A stretch of 64,000 nt of DNA from Linnemannia elongata (lineage: Eukaryota > Mortierellomycota > Mortierellomycetes > Mortierellales > Mortierellaceae): NCBI GenBank assembly GCA_036320915.1, contig JAXBDG010000006.1, positions 1,612,001 through 1,676,000 of the forward strand, in the 5' to 3' direction. The position numbers and the translations under genes are program-made. Every line of letters starts with the position of its first letter. The stretch's first letter is position 1. Positions 41,601 through 52,301 of the stretch are shown in pieces. The notes under the pieces were generated by a model. That model was not told where the DNA came from and did not search any database. It saw only the letters and a program-made list of their open reading frames with translations.

Positions 41601-43632
41601 TAGAGGCGGTGTTGGTGCTGTTGGTTTGATTAAAGGCTTTTGATGTTTGAGTAGGAGAAGAGAGGGTCGGTGCAGATCTGGAGGATAGAGAGAGCGGGAG
41701 CTGTGTGGATGATGATAGAGAAGAAGAAGGAGAAGATGATGATGTTGCTGGTAGTTGGTGTGGTGGTTGTGTTGAGGTAGGAGTGCAAGAAGGAGAAGAA
41801 GAAGAAGAAAGTGATGAGGAGGAGGAAGATGAAGGAAGGAAGGAAGAAGTAGGAAAGGAAGAAAGAGAAAGAGAAAAAGAAAAAGAGGAGTCGTCCAATG
41901 ATGATGAAGGGCGAGGTGCAAAAGTGGTTTGCTCAAATCGATGATTATCCGAGTAAAAGTGAGAGTAATGTTGAGGGGATAACGAAAGTGAGGAATTGCT
42001 CTCCTTCCTCTTGTCATACAATTGCCGCTGCTCATTCTCCATTTCCTCCTCCTGTTGCAGTCGTTGTTGTCGCTGTCTGTCGATGTTGGGGGTGGTAGCA
42101 AATAAGGTCTGACAGGTGGATGTGCGTGTGGTCATTGAAGAGGAAGGGTAAATGGACTTGGTCTTGGTGGCAGATCCCCTCTCGCTCCTAGATCGTGACT
42201 CGGCAAAGGGTGATGATTGGCCCTCGGTTATTCTTCCTCCTAGTTTTGTTCTGCGCGTCTGACTCTCATCCACCTCACCTCCCCCTCCTCCTCTTCTTTC
42301 TACCCCCTCCTCTGCTGCATGTCCTTCTTTATCGGCATCGTCCGGAGGGTCGGCATAGTCCAATCTCTGGAACAAAGTTCGACTGCAACCGTCATTATGG
42401 TCAAATCCTTGCATCGCTGTTGTTGTTGCAGGACTCAACCTCCGCTCTCCTTCTCCTCGTTCTTGTCGATAGATCTCTTGCTGCTCTTCCTGCTGCTCCT
42501 GTTGTTGTCGGCCCCGCAACAGAGTCGCTTGCTCTCCTCCTTGAAGTATAGGTGAAGTAGCAGCAGCAGTAATGCCAGCCATGCTCGTGTCCAACAGCGA
42601 GAACAACTCCTTTTTGGAATCCTCGACGACCGAAAAAGGAGAACTCGTAGAAGCAGAAGCAAAAGAAGAAGAGGAGCAAGTTTGAGAGCGGTTCGTCGTA
42701 CCAACAGGTCCGACCAACCAATGCTCGTCCTTGCCATTCATGATCGGTGTAGTTGTCGTACTTGTCATGAAGGGATGGTTGTTGGTAATGCTGCTCCTGT
42801 CGGAGGAAAATGAGAGGGATGGAGAGGAGGAAGGGTAGAGGTACCAGACACAGCCCTCCATGTCTTCGTGGATGGGGATAAACGTTGGTTGTTGTTGTTG
42901 TTGAGGTTTGTGGGAAACGAACGTCGACGGAGACGAGGAGGTTGACGGTGGGGTTGTGGATGTAGGCGTGATTGTATTGTTTATGCGTGAAAATGAAGTC
43001 GAGGATGGCAAAGTAAAAGGGGCAGGGTGCAAGGAGGAATCGGAGGGTCGGTGCGAAGAACGTGCTGCCCCTGCTGCTGCATCAAACAGATCTGCCACGA
43101 TAGAGTTGTCGTGTTTGTTGAAATTTTTGCTGCAACTATTGGTCCTGCTGTCGGTAAAGTTTTGGTTGTTGACAGCAATATTGTTGTTATTGCTGCTCTC
43201 GTGAACGTCGGGGTCGTGGCCGTTTCGACTGTAGATAGTATCCCCATGTTGTGTTCGAATGGCCTGCACCAATCTACCACTACTCCCACAGCCAGCGGTA
43301 GAGGAGGGGGTTATTAGACGTTCTAGGTCCTTGAAGAGTACTGCTCGAGAGCGTTTTATGAGATGGATGGGAACCTTGAACGTGTTGCTCTCGTTGTTTT
43401 TGTGTTCAGTTGAGGTGTTTGTGTTGTCCCACGGTCGAACAGACGAGAAAGAATATTGCTGCTGCTGTTGTTGTGCTTGAGGTTGTGTTTGTTGTGCATG
43501 CTGGGTATAATCTGGAGGAGCTGAAAAGCACGAGGAGGGAGAGGGCGAAGGGGCAGAAGGAAGTGGCAGGGAGGGGTGACCGGCAGCGTGGACGACGACA
43601 ACGACTTCTTGGTAGGCGGAGCGACGGATCAT
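38605..43632 (-). CDS. Intronless 1675-residue low-complexity protein
   Basis: A single uninterrupted frame runs from the ATG at 43632 to the TAG at 38605-38607. The protein is dominated by Ser, Thr, Gln and Pro runs, His/Gln repeats and an acidic SDSDEDSDEEDSDEDEEE patch. Less biased islands are: the N-terminus (AYQEVVVVVHAAGHPSLPLP and VPIHLIKRSRAVLFKDLERL); about residues 745-775 with a helical stretch (WTTMIQLQEQLEQLAQSLVS); RNPFLAMFGRTPSS mid-protein; and the last 200 residues, which look folded (ANLLTLLHTFETHLL, ASFAYLLIELQQTGILP, QDWLSMTGNAATEADLAKAL). PPDY and PPPSY motifs could bind WW domains. No family was recognised. A cytoplasmic signalling scaffold is possible, but that is only a guess from composition. 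The length of the frame in biased DNA, together with island conservation of sense, supports a real gene. Confidence 0.75.
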   Translation of the reverse strand: MIRRSAYQEVVVVVHAAGHPSLPLPSAPSPSPSSCFSAPPDYTQHAQQTQPQAQQQQQQYSFSSVRPWDNTNTSTEHKNNESNTFKVPIHLIKRSRAVLFKDLERLITPSSTAGCGSSGRLVQAIRTQHGDTIYSRNGHDPDVHESSNNNNIAVNNQNFTDSRTNSCSKNFNKHDNSIVADLFDAAAGAARSSHRPSDSSLHPAPFTLPSSTSFSRINNTITPTSTTPPSTSSSPSTFVSHKPQQQQQPTFIPIHEDMEGCVWYLYPSSSPSLSFSSDRSSITNNHPFMTSTTTTPIMNGKDEHWLVGPVGTTNRSQTCSSSSFASASTSSPFSVVEDSKKELFSLLDTSMAGITAAATSPILQGGEQATLLRGRQQQEQQEEQQEIYRQERGEGERRLSPATTTAMQGFDHNDGCSRTLFQRLDYADPPDDADKEGHAAEEGVERRGGGGGEVDESQTRRTKLGGRITEGQSSPFAESRSRSERGSATKTKSIYPSSSMTTRTSTCQTLFATTPNIDRQRQQRLQQEEEMENEQRQLYDKRKESNSSLSLSPQHYSHFYSDNHRFEQTTFAPRPSSSLDDSSFSFSLSLSSFPTSSFLPSSSSSSSLSSSSSPSCTPTSTQPPHQLPATSSSSPSSSLSSSTQLPLSLSSRSAPTLSSPTQTSKAFNQTNSTNTASIPPISRTFTTNPKMMIMTPPTSAHTHTHTHAHSQESSRQRQQRPAAVVACSVECWTTMIQLQEQLEQLAQSLVSVLDSNEIDRRKTSELRAMAMAALKTCAGISSSPSASSSTAATITMTTLTPRSSRHSTKDSTDHDDNGINGGNNGYGLLTPEATPVSTPVITATIRNHHQQQPVSPRGSLHSVSSTSSSRTFKCSSGGGGSDQRGRSGSGGITGLSALTLPGTIVSDLEEQEQRQLQEWNKTRNGGDNGGDNGSNDPQLLQGTISHFSSYRTSFPPLLSNSSASAANPHNNTSTSTSTASSPATRTIHVSQPMPSSTTATTTPTTTTMRPSSGKKSRNPFLAMFGRTPSSTTPLPSPSSSPLQGPISLGGVTQVYSQHPPSPKVHKSSGSSNGSRSGRKKEGMKTSGDEGIGGGEKKKRRSSWFKSATTATAATTTEAASTTIQRGRANTMHAVLPSSSSSGSHLNNHRGSSSSSSSANAVTVTASGPESSASRVTTASAPEGSLTARRFSTPFQFSLRGPGSRRSTLSTANSTSTSTSRAPPPPSSSLSSSSSSSGQISPSTSSFPRQPHRQPVGPQSRPQYYYYSAAAGNPQQLGPSTRTATGSFFDSVSDDDSDSDEDPPSQYQQRQQYQYQSQQAPPPNYHQQQREPQQQQSAAVSPRQDEQDHRYRSYDSDDDSDTSEEEEDSESDSDEDSDEEDSDEDEEETNSSYRHRHQQQVVNPDTLEGYTHLFDDAPPPPSYHSLIRAEADAARSAALATLSARGQQLQQQQQHAHAHVHIHADAHSSPAAYPHTSAIIPSTLLTGLYASSSSITTPTAQTSTPPAPSSSQVSPTVLANLLTLLHTFETHLLTQYKTPSFQSQQSTAAGTMSRRQAWLDRNPQTVASFAYLLIELQQTGILPTAMSPSWSSSSISPSSSPSSPSSSLSLALEMSEQDWLSMTGNAATEADLAKALLALEQNCLLAMDPVHWHQEGEERRDAWTRQVQAILSSSSN

Positions 43633-44326
43633 TGTTGGAGCGTGGAGCTGTTTGGAGTGCTGTGCTGGTGTGTATCTTGTTGTAGATTTGGGTTTCTGCT
43701 GTTTTTATCTGAACAGAAAAAAAGTGGCGCTGCAAGGAACACGAGATAGTAGGACGGAGGAGGATGGGCTAAAGGATTAAAAAAAGGAACAACGCGAGAA
43801 AGTAGGAGGGAGGGGGCGTGTGGCAGTACGGGCGTGTCAGAAAATCAGCTTAGTGAACACTTGTAATAGCCTCAAGGAATAAAGAAAGGGAGCATGAACA
43901 AGAACAAAAGAATATAGGATAGAAAGTGAAACAAGGAAAAGAAAGAGAGGGAGCAAGAATGGTCCTTCAAGAGCGAAAGCTAAGTAGCTTTCAGTCGTCA
44001 ATGGTTGTTGTAGGAGTGAAGTAGAAAGAGAAGACTGATATACGACCATAAGTTGTTCATATGGATCAGCATTCAATCATCATCAATCCCCTTTCTTGAA
44101 CTCCATTGCCCTTCTCTCTCGACCTCAATCATCCTTATTGAGGCAAGAGCGAGGCGAGAAGGACAGGAAAGCGAAATGGAAGCAGAAAACGAGGTGTGAT
44201 AAATCGACGCAAAACAGACAATCATAAATCCAAGACTGATAGAGTGTTGATGTTTGTCATCAACAAAACGAGAGCTAGCCTTGGTCAATAAGTGATAGAA
44301 AAGGAGGCAGGGGATGACTATTTCGC

Positions 44327-44368
<42 letters not shown>

Positions 44369-45601
44369 ATTTTTTTTTATTTTTTAGAAGGTGCCTTTAC
44401 CTTATTCCTGGCGATCAATGGATATTGTTGGTAAAATTAAAGCGAGTGAACAACAGATAGACGAGGATAATGTAAAAAAAAAGAGAGCAGTGGAAAGTAA
44501 AAAGTGAAGTACAAACGAGGGTGAGGATGAACGAAAGTAAAAAAAGGAAAAGAGATAGAATGGAGATATAAAAAAAGGAATGAGCTTTCGACAATGATGA
44601 ATCCGTTTGATAAAGGGATTGAACGAACACACGGCTGAAAGAACGTACACAGAACAGGCGAGGAGAGGGTGGTAATGCCTAATCTCATTCTTACGATACA
44701 ATTTTTTTTGATCCATTGATGGCACCTGTTCCTTCTCCATCCGCATTCTCCAAGAGGGTCAAAGACAGCAAAGCACAATTACAGACAGCTGAAAACGAAA
44801 AAAGCGAAAAGAACGCTAATGGCTCATGATTGTGCGTGCATTGCTCCCTTTTTAAGCCCTCGTTATCGCAGGTTTGAAGGATTGTGTGTCCAAAGGGACA
44901 TTTTTTATGCCTTCATTCTACCGAATAGTTTGTTAAGGATAACGTCCACGTGCAGAAAGCGGAGGTTACTACAAATTACACTTTCCCTTATTCGCGATAA
45001 AAAAAACTATCGTTGTTGGCTCTCTCCTCCCTTCAAGAGAAGCAGGAGGAGGGAAGGGGTTTCTCACTTTGCAGCGACCAACCACATATCCAACCCTCCT
45101 CTGCCCCCCAGCAAAAAACATGAAAGCTCCCACCCCAGCAATTAAACGGAAATTAACCGGACACAGCAACAAAAAAACCCTGTCAATACAATGAATAGTC
45201 CATGACACTTTGACGGTATGAGCCTCACTTTATGAACTGAAGCTTCGGCAGAATAGAATGGGCGAAAGGTAAAAAGGGTAATAAAAAGTTAAAACAGGAA
45301 AAAAAAAGACGAAATAAAACTACATTTGTTGAACAGAGCAAAGGAAGGCATTACAAACGGGATAGAGGGTAAAGACGACGGAACAACAACAGAAAAAAAA
45401 GATAAACAGGGAGCGAGAGAAGGAGAGAGAGAGAGGTAGAGAGCGAGAGAGAGACAAAGTAAATGAGAGAAGTGTGATAAACAGTAATGAGGAAGGAAGA
45501 GATGATAAAAAAAAGAGTGAACGGATTTAGACGTTAGGGAAGGAGAAAAAAGGAGGGAGGGGAGGTATCAAAAAGTCGCTGGCTCGCAACGACTCTTGTT
45601 T
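43633..45601. other. Intergenic region, 1.97 kb
   Basis: This lies between the start of the low-complexity gene (-) and the 3' end of NOT3/5 (-). It contains a T36 tract (44330-44365), purine-rich DNA on the plus strand (44430-44590, and a GA-rich run at 45415-45455) and no supported gene. Confidence 0.6.
44330..44365. repeat. T36 homopolymer
   Basis: Thirty-six consecutive T residues in intergenic DNA, followed by further T-rich sequence. Confidence 0.93.
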
Positions 45602-48539
45602 TTAGACAAGTTCGTCCTCGAGGAACTTGTACTCGAACCGGAAATCGGTTTTCTTGCGTTGGCACCAGGCGCCCTCGTAGTCAAAGTAGATATATGTTCC
45701 TTGCTCATAGTCGTCGGTGATAGCCTTTGGTTCCTCATGGCGCTGGAACCATGTCAAGTACTTCTTGTGGAACCGCCACGATTGCTTCTTCAACTCCCTT
45801 GCCGCCAGGTACCTAGAGGCCAAACAGGACGAGTTAGTGTACGAAAAACCTTCTTTCGTCTTTCTTTCCGCAATCCTAAGTTCTCTAAAAATGATCCACA
45901 AGAGCTTGGCACCTACTGCTGGTAAGTTCCTTGTTGGTAGTAAAAGATAAAGAACAGTGTGTCGATGTCAAACTTTTCAAACGTCGCAGAAGTCTCAAAA
46001 AGAGCTGGAGGTGGCAATTGAGGGTAGTAGGAAGGTGTCGGGTAGGGATTCTTAGGAGTGTAGTACTTTGGCCTATTGTAAGCAATGAAGAGCATGCATG
46101 CGAAAGGTGAGCTTTCAATTGATCAACACGGAGTCGCTGACACCTTGTCGATATTCTCGGCTAGTAACCGAGAACAGGTGCAGATCAAACTACGTGAAAT
46201 TAAATATCCTGGCATACCTCTCCGTGTCTGCGACTTCCGGAAGAAACTGGAAGCTTGTTTCGAGCATCTGAATGGCAAAGAATCCAACATCCTTAGACAA
46301 GGCGCGTTCCTTGGAGATCTCGAAGCTGTGTGCAAGGTCCGCCAGCGCAGATGGGAGACGGATCTCGGGTTCAGAGGGGGTAAGCTGGCTTCGAGTAGCT
46401 TCCTGAGCCACGGATTTCTAAGGAGGGAGAAAGTCCATACAAGACCGTAGACGTTAGCAATATGAAATGAATTCTAGATTCACCATTGTCTGCATGAAGG
46501 CATGATCACAGTCCGAAAGTTAATCCTGAAGCGAGGCAAAGGTTCACTTTTTGATATACCTCATCTGGAGACTGACTTCTGCTTGGCTGGGCTGAAGTAA
46601 TATCCGTAGACTTTGTGGTTGTTGTGGATGAGACGACTGAAGAGTTGGCCGCAAATGGGGTGGATAAAGCCGAATGTGTCTTGGCTTCGTCCATGGGTGG
46701 TGTGGCAACTGCTGCCGATGCTTCTGCTGGCGCGACAGCTGATCCTGTAACCGACACTGGGGCTACTCCCGATTCTGCAGGTGCCTCTGACGCTGAAACC
46801 AATCCGTCCTTTAATGCCGCTGGTGCTTCGTCAACAGGAGCAGCGGAGAGTGATGGTGATGCTGTGGTGTTGGAGGGTTCTGCCACAGGAAGGTTGGCCG
46901 CCGCTGCAGCAGCGTACTGAATCGTTGGCGTGTCTGCAGGCCGAGGTATCGTCGTTTGCCGTGTAGATCCGTTTGTCGTTGCTTTCGATGTAGCCGCTGC
47001 TGTTGGTGTTGGTGCCGCTACTGGTGCCGCTGCAGGTTTTGTCTCCTTGGGTTCCGAGATGGACAGTTCTAACAATAAGAGTATTGAAATTAGAGAGTCA
47101 GCGGACTGCTACTTCCATTGCTGCAGTGCATCGATATATCGTGTTTAAACACAGCAAACGACGTACTTTTCGTCAGTGCCGTTTTCGTTGTGGTTGTCCG
47201 CACAGGTGACGATGCTGGTTCCGGTTCCACGGTTTTGGAAGGCTTCTTTGCTGGGATTTCTTCGTCCTTGTCTTGTTCAGACACATCGTCGTCCTTGTGA
47301 TGATCGTCTGCTCCGATGACATAATAATCTTCCTCCTCTTCCAGATTCAAGTCGGTGTAGATCTCCTCGTCCTCTGCAAAGTCAGGATCCTATGTGAATT
47401 GATGATCAGTTTGTAAGATTGGCTTGAGTATGAGAGAAGATGCTGGCACTGCCTGTGGTCCATGTCCTGAGAGTTGTTTAGAGTGCCTACCTGGTTTTCA
47501 TCCACATAATAGTTGACGTCTTCTTGAATCGACGTTACCTATAAGAACATAGCAAATAAAATGAACGAACGTGTTAATCCTGAAACTATAAAACAGAATG
47601 CCAGTTCTTGCTCAGTTCACATTCCTCTTGCAGGATATGTCAATCCCACCTTGTCAAGGTCGATTTGTCCGTTCTCCAGCAACCTCAAGATCAGCTCCAG
47701 CCGCCCTTGGTGCCACTTGTGCCGTTCGATCTTGTCCTCCAGCTCCGATATCCTCTCCCTCGCAGGGTTGTTCTTGCCCTTTTTGGATCCGGTCTGTAAT
47801 GTCTCGACCTCTGCCTCCATTGCTTCGATCTGCATGCTGAGCGACTCAACTCGCTCTGTAACCCATGTGCACAGATCTGCCTTCTCCTTTTCCTTGGGAT
47901 CCAGTCTCCCTGACATGATAAGGCCTTCCCGGGAGTAGGCCTTAGTCTTCATCTCCTTTTCAATGAGCTTGAACTTTTCCATTTGCTATTTATTTTCCGA
48001 AAATGTATGATAGAAATGGAGGACATATATGGTTGGTTTTCTTCGCTTTTGGTATGATACAATGATCCTATGAGTGAATTGCAAATCCTGTAGCAATCCC
48101 GACTTAAGAGTGAGTTGTCCTCAATACATACCTGTTCAATGAGCTTACGGTTCTCCATGAGCGCCCGTTTATCCTTGATGTCGCTTGAGGAGATCCATGT
48201 CTTGATCTGATCTCTCTGCCGTTGCAGCTTCTTAATATCCTTCTTGAGATCTGACTCGTACTTTTCCTTTTGGTTGACATTGGTCGTCGTCTCGATCTTT
48301 TCCAATGTCTCCTCAAACGTCTCGATACCCTCTGCGACCTTCTTCAAGACCTTGTCGATTTCGGCTATTGGTTATAAGGTGATAGAACAATAGTAGTGTC
48401 AGGCATACTTGTTTTGCCCTGTTTACAAGAGCAACTTGCTCGATACGGCCTATTAATTGATATAAGCATCAATAGCTCCGGTTGAAGTGCTTTGAAGCTA
48501 GCAAAGTATTACTTTACTTTGTAGTTTCCGTGTCGCCAT
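45602..48539 (-). CDS. NOT3: CCR4-NOT complex subunit Not3/Not5
   Basis: Nine exons from 5' are 48539-48518, 48364-48132, 47985-47650, 47538-47491, 47389-47167, 47068-46560, 46417-46218, 46072-45917 and 45812-45602, giving 645 residues. The N-terminal Not3 domain (1 to about 220) starts [20 protein letters not shown] and contains [25 protein letters not shown] and ENRKLIEQ, a long coiled coil. An Ala/Pro/Thr/Ser-rich linker spans about 280-460. The C-terminal NOT1-binding region and NOT box (about 475-645) contain [32 protein letters not shown] and [19 protein letters not shown]. The protein is part of the cytoplasmic deadenylase complex that shortens mRNA poly(A) tails and senses slow ribosomes. 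A tandem acceptor at the last intron could shift a codon or two. The first exon is only 22 bp. Confidence 0.95.
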
Positions 48540-48711
48540 GGAGAAGAGAAATCTACACGAATTGTTGGAGAAGGGGAAAGAATGCGGGAGAGGTCGAGGG
48601 GTTTCCTGTTGAGTTCTGCGCTGTGGAGGAGGGTGGGGATGAGCTTTTTCCTGCTGTGATAAAAGTCGCTTTAGGTGGGTGTTGTCTCCTTGTGTGTGAT
48701 GGTTGATGGGG

Positions 48712-49005
48712 TTAAAGGACAATTGCCTTGGACAGTAAGTAAAGGAGCAGCGCGGTCGCGCCAGCGGCGACCAATGTGACGTCGCTGGATCTGGAATCAT
48801 CGCCTACGGAACAATTGTAACTTTTGGTGGCGTGAGGCTTCGACTTTTTTTCTTCATTTTTCTTCGCCGCTTGAGCCAAGAAAACAAAAGCCAAAAGTGA
48901 AAACAAAAGAAAAGACGCGGTAATCGAACTCTTCTTCCGCGCATGGACACGGTCGTCGCTTCGTATTTCGTCCCTGCTGTTCTTCTCAATGACATCAACA
49001 AGCAT
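48712..49005 (-). CDS. Small two-helix membrane protein, unknown
   Basis: A single frame of 97 residues begins at the ATG at 49005. The first 30 residues are charged (DVIEKNSRDEIRSDDRVHAR). A hydrophobic segment (about 31-48, SFLLFSLLAFVFLAQAA) resembles a signal anchor. A Lys-rich stretch and a C-terminal hydrophobic helix (VTLVAAGATALLLYLLSKAI) follow. It sits 172 bp upstream of NOT3/5 on the same strand. I do not recognise a family. The size and the two hydrophobic segments fit a small ER or mitochondrial membrane protein. A short intron near 48820 cannot be excluded. Confidence 0.5.
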   Translation of the reverse strand: MLVDVIEKNSRDEIRSDDRVHARKKSSITASFLLFSLLAFVFLAQAAKKNEEKKSKPHATKSYNCSVGDDSRSSDVTLVAAGATALLLYLLSKAIVL

Positions 49006-49606
49006 GGTTTGTACGTCAATGACGTTTCTTGGCTCTAGTTTTCAGAAACAAACTCCTCGCATTTCCCCAGAACCAACAACCAAAGATAGAAACAATAGAA
49101 CAAAAAAAAAAAAAAAAAGTACCTTCATCGACAAAGCGGCCTGTTCTGTTGTGTCACACAGTGCGTAGCTCCATTCCTACAAGATTGACATTCGAGAATG
49201 ACACCTCTCCCCTCTTCGATCGAAATATATTTTATTTCTTTGACAACTCTCACCCAATTCCATCGCACCGCAATACCCCGTTTATGGTAGGAAACCCTGT
49301 CAATTGTACGAACATGGGTCGTGTCCAATCCTAGTGGCCATTTCTATTTATTTTTTCTACGAATTGTTTCGCTCTCTTGTCTCGAAAAATGAACTCTCTC
49401 AACGTGCTGGACAAAGATCTGAACCTCTATTTTTGAATTCACAGTAGCGTTTGCGTGTTTGCCCGACTATTCATAACTCCATCGAACTTCTATCAAATTC
49501 CAGCAAAAACACGATCCACGTAAGCGTATCGTCAGCTTGGCATAATTATCACAAGTGAACGGGAGGATGGAAGAGCGAAGCGATATACAGTAGCTGCGGA
49601 TGGCGC

Positions 49607-49629
49607 CATGTGCATGTGCATGTGCATGT
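49607..49629. repeat. Short TGCATG hexamer repeat
   Basis: Roughly four tandem copies of catgtg/tgcatg. TGCATG is a palindromic-type motif that can occur as a binding site, but no function is shown. Confidence 0.8.
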
Positions 49630-49774
49630 CAGAAGCCTGGCACAAAAAGGATTCTCCAACCTGCACAGGCTAAACAAAGAGCACAAGATAAATGTCAGCG
49701 AGGTGAGGTGATGGCTATTTTAAATTCATCCATTGGAGCCATAGGCAAGAAAAGTCCATGAAAAGTCTAGCGGC

Positions 49775-49830
49775 ATGGCTGGTGTAGCTTAGTGGGGTTA
49801 AAAAAATGAAACCCATTGGAGTTTGATTTG
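49775..49830 (+). other. tRNA-like fragment
   Basis: The sequence tagcttagtgg (49785-49795) is a perfect match to the RNA polymerase III A-box pattern. It is followed by a possible hairpin, GGGTT (49795-49799) with AACCC (49810-49814). No proper acceptor stem or B box completes a cloverleaf, so this is at most a degenerate tRNA or SINE head. Confidence 0.3.
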
Positions 49831-49974
49831 ATGGAAGCTTTTCAGCGTCTAACAAATGGGTCGGGCGTGGTGAGTGGGCACATGGAAGATGAAGCAGCTC
49901 TCTGCGGCGCTTTGTTCAATGGACCACTGGTGCGACATCAACACATCTACGCTGGCTGTCTCGATAGTCCTTTT

Positions 49975-50484
49975 TCATTTTTCGATAGTTGTGGCCATGG
50001 ATAGTGATAGTGGGTGGCACGGAGCTGGAGTTTGGAAGCAATTGACAAATAACCGGTTTTTGGTTTTCGTCTGATTCTTTCGTGCGTGATGATATTTGGC
50101 TGCAGCCGCCAGCAACTGTAATAGCGAGGGTAGCAACAACAACAGCCCGGTGAGTATCCACAGGTACCCTCTTGTGTGTCCAATTTCAGCGCTGATCTTT
50201 GAAGTGATTGGGAGGGTTACCAACCATTTAAAGGCCATTCCGTAGTAAAATGGACTGGAGCACAAGGTAGACAGAAAAAAAGAACGTCGTCAAGAAAATG
50301 TCCCGCCACTCAATTGAGTGACAGGAAAGGGGTTGCCATGTTGTTATCATTATAGTTATTTGATATGATCGACGGTAACACGACCCCTTAGCCCGTCTCT
50401 CAATTGATACCTGCTCTGGAAAAGTGCTTCTTACCAACAAACTGCAGCATAATGAGAAAAAAGTATATGCCTTGGTCGGTACAT
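49975..50484 (-). CDS. Possible small membrane protein, two exons
   Basis: A tentative model joins 50484-50435 (start MYRPRHILFSHYAAVC) to 50254-49975 through a consensus donor (gtaagaag) and a ctccag acceptor, giving 109 residues with consistent phase. The protein contains PFYYGMAFKWLVTLPITSK and a strong hydrophobic helix, LWILTGLLLLLPSLLQLLAA, followed by basic residues. The C-terminal 25 residues look non-coding, so a further intron or a different end is likely. No family recognised. The splice sites and the well-formed helix are the only support. Confidence 0.27.
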
Positions 50485-50645
50485 GGCTTCTGAGCACAGT
50501 GAAGGTAGGGGGTAGGGTTGAGGCAATTTTCGATTTCTAGACAAACTGACGCCGCTCAATGAAATTTGAAGGGTAAAGGAGAATAAGAGATGACACACGC
50601 TCAACCATGCAACCAATCCAAACGTAGCTGCTGCGCGAAAGTCCC

Positions 50646-50676
<31 letters not shown>

Positions 50677-52301
50677 CAGAAGGAAAATCAGAGAGAGAGG
50701 GGGAGAGCGATAAAGGCAAAAAAAAAAAAAAAAGTCAGCTCGTACAAAACCCGCTGAGCAAATGGTGCCCAGAGACGGAGGATTATTTACCAGACCTCTC
50801 TCTGGAGAGGGACTGGATGTGGATTGGATTCAGTATGTTTGTTCCTGCTGTGTGTGAGCGTGCACTTTAATAATTGTTGCCGCCTATTTCATGACTTTGC
50901 TTTGCTGTTTAGCGAAGCACAAAGAGTGGAAATAGTACACGGTTCTTGGCCGCCGTGTGGGGCTGGGCAGAGATGATGAGTTATGTTCCCTTGAGAACAT
51001 ACAAACGAGAGGGCAAAAAAACTCCATAAGAAGAGCATCAACAAAAAGCCTTTTTGTTTATTGCCTTTTTGCAGTGGATTGTGGGTCTTGGATGATGATC
51101 GGAGAGACCGATGGCCAAGAAACAGGTCAAGGGAACATCAAAAGCCAAGAATTCTAACCACGGGCCAAGAGCAAAAGTGGGATAGAGCAGACAGAGCAGG
51201 AGCCATTGTGGTTTTTGTCGATATGCTCGCAGGGGTGGGTGACTAGTTCACCGGAATAGATATTTGTCCGGTGGGTGATTAGAAGGGTATTGAGTGTGGA
51301 CATTAAAAGGGGGAAGGGGCAGGAGGGAGGAGGAAGAAGGTAGGGAGAAAGAAAGAATGGCAAGGATTGTCAAACAAAAAGCGACAGGGAAGTTGTCCGA
51401 AAAAGGGAATTAGCATAACTGCGTTTGAGTTGGAAGTCTGTTCAGCCTGTACAACATAGGGGAGGATGGAGTGACGAAGTGAGAAAGGTGTCCGACGGGT
51501 CCATGAGCAATTGCGTCTTTGTCTCTTCCCCCCTTTTTCCGCGTCTTATTCGCTCAATCTCGTACGTTAACCCTGGCCATGTACCTCGTTTATACACCGT
51601 GTCCGACCCTCATTGCCAAGCAAACAAAAAAAAAAAAAAAAAAAGAGCAGAAGAAAAAATCGAGAGGGAGAGCGAGAGAGCGGAAACGAAAAGAAGGGAG
51701 AATAACAACAACATAAACAAAAACATGGCGATTCCTCCGATTGACTACGCAGACCTGCAGAAAAAGGAAAAAATCCTCTATGAAATTAGAAAAAAGGTTT
51801 TCTTCCTCTCGTCTCTCCGTTCTCACTTTGTCCACTCCTATCTGCTGCTTGTTTGTGTTTGTGTGCAATTGAATTGGGTTCACACTTTTTATTCTACATA
51901 TTATATTTTTTTTCCTTTCTCGTTTGACCGTTGTTGCCATGGAATCACTGTTACCAACAGCAACAGGGTATTCATTTCCCATCCACACCTCTCACACCTC
52001 ACATACCCCATCTCTCATATAAAAGCCTTGCTCTCCTCCCCCGATTTCGATTGTTCCTTGTCCTTCTCTTCTTTGTCTTTGTTCACTTCTACCTTTCCTT
52101 ATCTCTCCTCACATATATCTACTATTCTACTAATACTACTACTCGCCCTCTCATCTCTCCTTCTCTCAGTCTCATCTCTTTTCCTCATTCACTCACACTC
52201 ATACCCACTCTTCTGTTGCTCATCTCATAACAATTATAACAATTATAACAATAACAACAACAATACTCTAACTCAGCTTCGACAACTGATACAGCACATT
52301 C
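50485..52301. other. Intergenic region and ABC transporter leader, 1.8 kb
   Basis: The region holds an A28 tract (50646-50673), a second A15 tract, an A18 tract near 51626-51643 and a pyrimidine-rich 5' leader (about 51900-52230) with tandem CAATAA/ACAATTAT units near 52229-52265. An ATG in excellent context at 51725 opens an upstream frame (see findings). No other gene is supported. Confidence 0.5.
50646..50673. repeat. A28 homopolymer
   Basis: Twenty-eight consecutive A residues in intergenic DNA. Confidence 0.93.

Larger units (their letters stand above)
49006..49974. other. Intergenic region with tRNA-like fragment
   Basis: No protein gene is supported. The stretch holds an A18 tract (about 49101-49118), a four-copy hexamer repeat at 49607-49629 and a tRNA A-box-like sequence at 49785-49795. 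Confidence 0.5.

Noticed and set aside
45415..45455. GA-rich stretch as a possible regulatory element
   Set aside because: Simple sequence of a kind common throughout the intergenic DNA here; nothing marks it as a specific site.
50307..50320. Perfect 14-bp palindrome cactcaattgagtg
   Set aside because: A palindrome of this length is expected by chance in tens of kilobases and it has no repeated copy or clear context.
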